Of a DNA stretch of 64,000 nt, positions 61,012 to 64,000 are shown in pieces. The stretch is taken from NCBI RefSeq assembly GCF_000525975.1, contig NZ_AODK01000004.1, forward strand, positions 1 through 64,000. Reading direction: 5' to 3'. Made by a program: the position numbers and the translations under genes. Positions within the stretch are counted from its first letter, which is position 1, and the number at the start of each line of letters is the position of its first letter. The notes below the pieces were generated by a model that made no database searches, was not told where the DNA came from, and saw only the letters and a program-made list of their open reading frames with translations. Source of the DNA: Listeria rocourtiae FSL F6-920. GTDB taxonomy: Bacteria > Bacillota > Bacilli > Lactobacillales > Listeriaceae.

Positions 61012-63174
61012 TTAGTCATTCAATTTTGCTTGTGCCGCTGCTGCAGCTGCTTTATTATTAATTGGCTGATCTACTTTAGAAGTATCTTTTCCAGCTTCTG
61101 CTCGTTCTTTTTTCAAATCAAAATAAGCTTTGAATACTTCTTCTGATATTTTCAGGTTAATTTTTGAATCTGTTCCGCCATATTTGCGATACCCCCAAGG
61201 AACAACTACGGAAATAGAGATCTCTGGTTTTTCAGCTGGTGCATAACCTACAAAAGTTGTATTCCAAACCTCCGTCATAGCACTATCCTTTTTAGGGCCA
61301 TCATAAAATGCTTCAGCTGTACCAGTCTTACCTGCAACTTCTACACCCAAATCATTGAAATAATGTCTTCCTGTTCCATTTCCTCCATGAGTTACTGCGT
61401 AGAAACCTTCCTGTACTTCTTTAATCGCTGAGCTTGATGCACCAATACGATTTAAGACTTTAGGTTCAACCTCAGTTGCTACTTTACCAACTGCATCACC
61501 ATTCGTACTTGGATCGCGTATTTCTTTTAGCATTGTTGGTTCAATCCGATAACCGCCATTGGCAATAGTACCGCCATACTGAGCTAGTTGCAGTGGTGTA
61601 TACGAGTCATATTGTCCAATTGCAAAATCGAGTATTTTACCAACTGTATCATCAGGACCTTTATAACCAATTTGTTCTCCTGGCAAATCGATACCCGTCT
61701 TAACACCTAATCCAAATTGATTATAATAATAACGCATTGTATCAAATGTTTCTGGCGAAGCTCGGAATGGGCCATCAGGAACATATTTCGCTCCAGCCAT
61801 TTTCATCGAAACTTGATACATATAGGAGTTTGAAGATATTTCTAGGGCTCCAACAGGATCTAAAGTACGTCCACCTTCTCCACTTCTATTAAACCATGAG
61901 CTTTTCGCTTTCGTTCCTTTAAACTTAATTGGCTGATCAAAGAAAGTTTGGTTTTCAGAAATCGCACCGTCCATAATTCCACCTAGCACAGTTGCCCCTT
62001 TAACAGCTGATCCCATATTGTAAGCAGTGGTAAAGTTGCCTAGTGAAAAATCTTCAAATCCACCCTTTCCATCAAATTTCTGGCCTGCAAGTGCAAGAAC
62101 TTGGCCAGAATACGGATCGGTTGCAACTACAAATGCTCGGTCAAACAAATCAGTTCCACTATAACCTTTATTGATGTCCATATTTTTTCTCAAAATTTCC
62201 TCAATCTTCTTCTGGAACTCAACATCCACAGATAAGACCAAATCCTTACCTTTAGAACCTTCATACTTCTCAACCGTCTCAATAATATTCCCGCTGCTAT
62301 CCAGAACACTATTCGACTTCGATTTCTGTCCGGCTAACACGGATTCATACTGCGCTTCTAAATAACTTCGGCCAACACGGTCATTTCGGCTATAGCCTTG
62401 TGCTAAGTAATAATCCACCTTGTCACTCGGAATCCCTTGTTTCTCGGTCGACACGCTTCCTAATATCGAACGCAACGTTTCATCATACGTATAAAAACGA
62501 TTCCAGTCTGTCGTTGTATCTACACCAGGCAAGCTTTCCAAATTCTCGCTTACCCTCGCGATTTCCTCATCCGTCACGCCCTTACTCTTAATCGCCACTT
62601 GCGATAGCGCATAACCAGCTGTCATCTTCTTGTAAATTGTAGCAATACGTTTATCATCTTCGGTTAAACTATCCAAATCAGCTTGCGTCACACCTGCAAT
62701 CTGCTTTTTATACACTTTCCCACCGTCTAAATTACGGTCAGCTTTGCTAAGACGCGCTAGTGATTCTTTCTCATTTATCAAAATCCAATAATCTTGCAAA
62801 TCACGCTCGGTCAATTTCTCAGGCGTAATCGCGACTAATTTATCCAATTTCTTCGCAACCGCAATCATCTCTGTTGCCTGTGTTTTCTGACTACGTGCAT
62901 ATGTGATTGATTTAACCGCTGAATTACCTACTAATAGATTATAATTCCGGTCATAAATAACACCACGTGGCACGTTTTTCGTCACACTAACATCATCGGT
63001 TTCTTCCAATTGCCGCTTATACGTTTCTCCTTGAACGATTTGAACCACACCAAGGCGCAAAATTAGAGCTGAGAATAATATAAAAATAACGAAAAATAGG
63101 ATGTTCAAGCGTAGCGGAATTACTTGCCTTTTCTTCTTTGGTTTGTCAGCCTTTTTAATAAATCTATTTTTCAC
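61012..63174 (-). CDS. Class B penicillin-binding protein (transpeptidase)
   Basis: Membrane-anchored D,D-transpeptidase that cross-links peptidoglycan (720 residues). It has a basic cytosolic tail, one membrane helix (about 22-45), a PBP dimer/pedestal domain starting NVPRGVIYDRNYNLLVGN and the transpeptidase domain with SxxK as GSAVKG near residue 387, SSN near 445 and KTGT near 613. The architecture is like B. subtilis PbpA/PbpH, which act in wall elongation. The C-terminal tail is Ala/Lys/Asp-rich. Same strand as asd but separated by a terminator. Confidence 0.9.
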   Translation of the reverse strand: MKNRFIKKADKPKKKRQVIPLRLNILFFVIFILFSALILRLGVVQIVQGETYKRQLEETDDVSVTKNVPRGVIYDRNYNLLVGNSAVKSITYARSQKTQATEMIAVAKKLDKLVAITPEKLTERDLQDYWILINEKESLARLSKADRNLDGGKVYKKQIAGVTQADLDSLTEDDKRIATIYKKMTAGYALSQVAIKSKGVTDEEIARVSENLESLPGVDTTTDWNRFYTYDETLRSILGSVSTEKQGIPSDKVDYYLAQGYSRNDRVGRSYLEAQYESVLAGQKSKSNSVLDSSGNIIETVEKYEGSKGKDLVLSVDVEFQKKIEEILRKNMDINKGYSGTDLFDRAFVVATDPYSGQVLALAGQKFDGKGGFEDFSLGNFTTAYNMGSAVKGATVLGGIMDGAISENQTFFDQPIKFKGTKAKSSWFNRSGEGGRTLDPVGALEISSNSYMYQVSMKMAGAKYVPDGPFRASPETFDTMRYYYNQFGLGVKTGIDLPGEQIGYKGPDDTVGKILDFAIGQYDSYTPLQLAQYGGTIANGGYRIEPTMLKEIRDPSTNGDAVGKVATEVEPKVLNRIGASSSAIKEVQEGFYAVTHGGNGTGRHYFNDLGVEVAGKTGTAEAFYDGPKKDSAMTEVWNTTFVGYAPAEKPEISISVVVPWGYRKYGGTDSKINLKISEEVFKAYFDLKKERAEAGKDTSKVDQPINNKAAAAAAQAKLND

Positions 63175-63313
63175 TTGTCACAATCCTTCCTTTTTCAGCA
63201 CTCATCTAATTCTATTGTAGCTGAATTTTGGCGAGATTACCACTAGAGTTTGATTAGAAAATCATTAAGAAAAGTTAAAGACCTCTTTAAAAGTCTGCAT
63301 GCACTCTGATTAC

Positions 63314-63349
63314 ACAAAAAAGCCGCATGCATTTTCACGCACACGACTT
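63314..63349 (-). terminator. Terminator of sod
   Basis: AAGCCGCATGC (63320-63330) and GCACACGACTT (63339-63349) pair with wobbles on the minus-strand RNA (AAGTCGTGTGC/GCATGCGGCTT), followed by TTTTTT. Confidence 0.82.
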
Positions 63350-63359
63350 TCATTTTTAA

Positions 63360-63968
63360 TTATTTAGCTGCGTCAAAATTTTCGCCAGCTTTATTCCAAT
63401 CTACTACGTTCCAGAAAGTTTTGATGTATTCTGGACGAACATTTTGGAATTTCAAATAGTAAGCGTGCTCCCAAACATCAAGACCGATAACTGGTGTGTA
63501 GCCATCTGTTAACGGTGAATCTTGGTTTGGAGTAGAAATGATAGACAATTTGCCATCTTTCACTACTAACCACGCCCAACCAGAACCGAAACGTGCAACG
63601 CTTGAATCAGCAAATTTCGTTTTGAATTCCTCGAAACTTCCGAATGTAGCGTTGATTGCGTCTGCTAAAGCGCCAGAGGGCTCGCCACCGCCTTGAGGGC
63701 TAAGGATGGTCCAGAAGAATTTATGGTTGGCATGTCCGCCACCATTATTACGAACAGCAGTACGAATGTTTTCAGGAACACTATTTAAATCAGCAACCAA
63801 GTCCTCGATAGATTTAGCAGCTAAATCGTCATGTCCTTTTAATGCATCATTTAGTTTCGTTACATACGTTTGATGATGTTTTGAATAGTGAATCTCCATT
63901 GTTTCTTTATCAAAATTAGGCTCCAAAGCATCGTATGTGTAAGCTAATTTAGGTAATTCATATGTCAT
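63360..63968 (-). CDS. sod: Superoxide dismutase [Mn/Fe]
   Basis: Cytosolic superoxide dismutase (202 residues). All four metal ligands are present: His in [13 protein letters not shown] near residue 27, His in [11 protein letters not shown] near 81, and Asp and His in [13 protein letters not shown] near 165. The Gly-Gly-Gly before the second His and the Mn-type length favour a manganese cofactor. AAGGAGGAG precedes the ATG. Monocistronic; the promoter lies outside the window. Confidence 0.96.
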   Translation of the reverse strand: MTYELPKLAYTYDALEPNFDKETMEIHYSKHHQTYVTKLNDALKGHDDLAAKSIEDLVADLNSVPENIRTAVRNNGGGHANHKFFWTILSPQGGGEPSGALADAINATFGSFEEFKTKFADSSVARFGSGWAWLVVKDGKLSIISTPNQDSPLTDGYTPVIGLDVWEHAYYLKFQNVRPEYIKTFWNVVDWNKAGENFDAAK

Positions 63969-64000
63969 AATAAAAACTCCTCCTTGATTATCTTTATTCG

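Overview
The window is a low-GC Firmicutes chromosome segment whose gene order matches the genus Listeria: spoIIIE-comER-bmp/nup-ymfF-ymfH-ymfI-rodZ-pgsA-cinA-recA-rny-ymdB-ricA-mutS-mutL-glpP-pflBA on the left, opuCABCD in the middle, and rnjB-dapA-dapG-asd-PBP-sod on the right. The species cannot be fixed from sequence alone. Several loci (a ribokinase between glpP and pflB, a UvrA-like protein, an ArsR-SRPBCC regulator, a secreted M60 metallopeptidase) are not what I recall at this place in L. monocytogenes, so a less-studied Listeria species is likely. That is inference.

Layout. 0-8.5 kb: DNA translocase, a ProC/ComER-like protein and a BMP-type nucleoside ABC importer. 8.6-15 kb: a peptidase M16 pair, a YmfI-type reductase, RodZ, PgsA and CinA. 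15-25 kb: RecA behind a LexA box, RNase Y, a GNAT enzyme, YmdB, RicA, MutS, MutL and GlpP. 25-30.7 kb: ribokinase, pyruvate formate-lyase and its activase, and a membrane-anchored polysaccharide deacetylase. 30.7-44.4 kb is an accessory stretch: a dead tyrosine recombinase, small regulators, two SRPBCC proteins, an MFS transporter with a phosphodiesterase, an AI-2E-family permease, MurB, a UvrA-like ATPase and an IS3 remnant. 44.4-47.1 kb: secreted M60 peptidase. 47.4-50.9 kb: OpuC compatible-solute importer. 51.5-52.7 kb: thiamine transporter genes under a TPP riboswitch. 53-55.5 kb: ABC-F ATPase and a DUF4352-like membrane protein. 55.9-60.8 kb: RNase J2 and the aspartate/diaminopimelate genes. 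61-64 kb: class B PBP and superoxide dismutase.

A striking feature is the number of single-base frameshifts. At least twelve genes (ymfF, ymfH, rodZ, cinA, mutS, deacetylase, MFS, murB, opuCC, the M60 peptidase, rnjB, dapG), plus the start of a hypothetical gene at 38.9 kb, are broken. Apart from dapG, each break is in an A/T homopolymer of 6-9 bases. In every case except possibly rodZ, deleting one base restores a full-length family-typical protein. Because murB is among them, I treat these as sequencing or assembly errors and give each gene its full corrected span. By contrast, the tyrosine recombinase and the IS3 transposase are truly decayed.

Regulatory signals supported by sequence: a TPP riboswitch with a Shine-Dalgarno-sequestering hairpin upstream of thiT; a LexA box and a leader inverted repeat at recA; a palindromic operator on the nucleoside-importer promoter; a Rex/Fnr-type box before pflB; a promoter-embedded palindrome at the ArsR-SRPBCC gene; and some twenty intrinsic terminators. 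No tRNA, rRNA or CRISPR array was seen.
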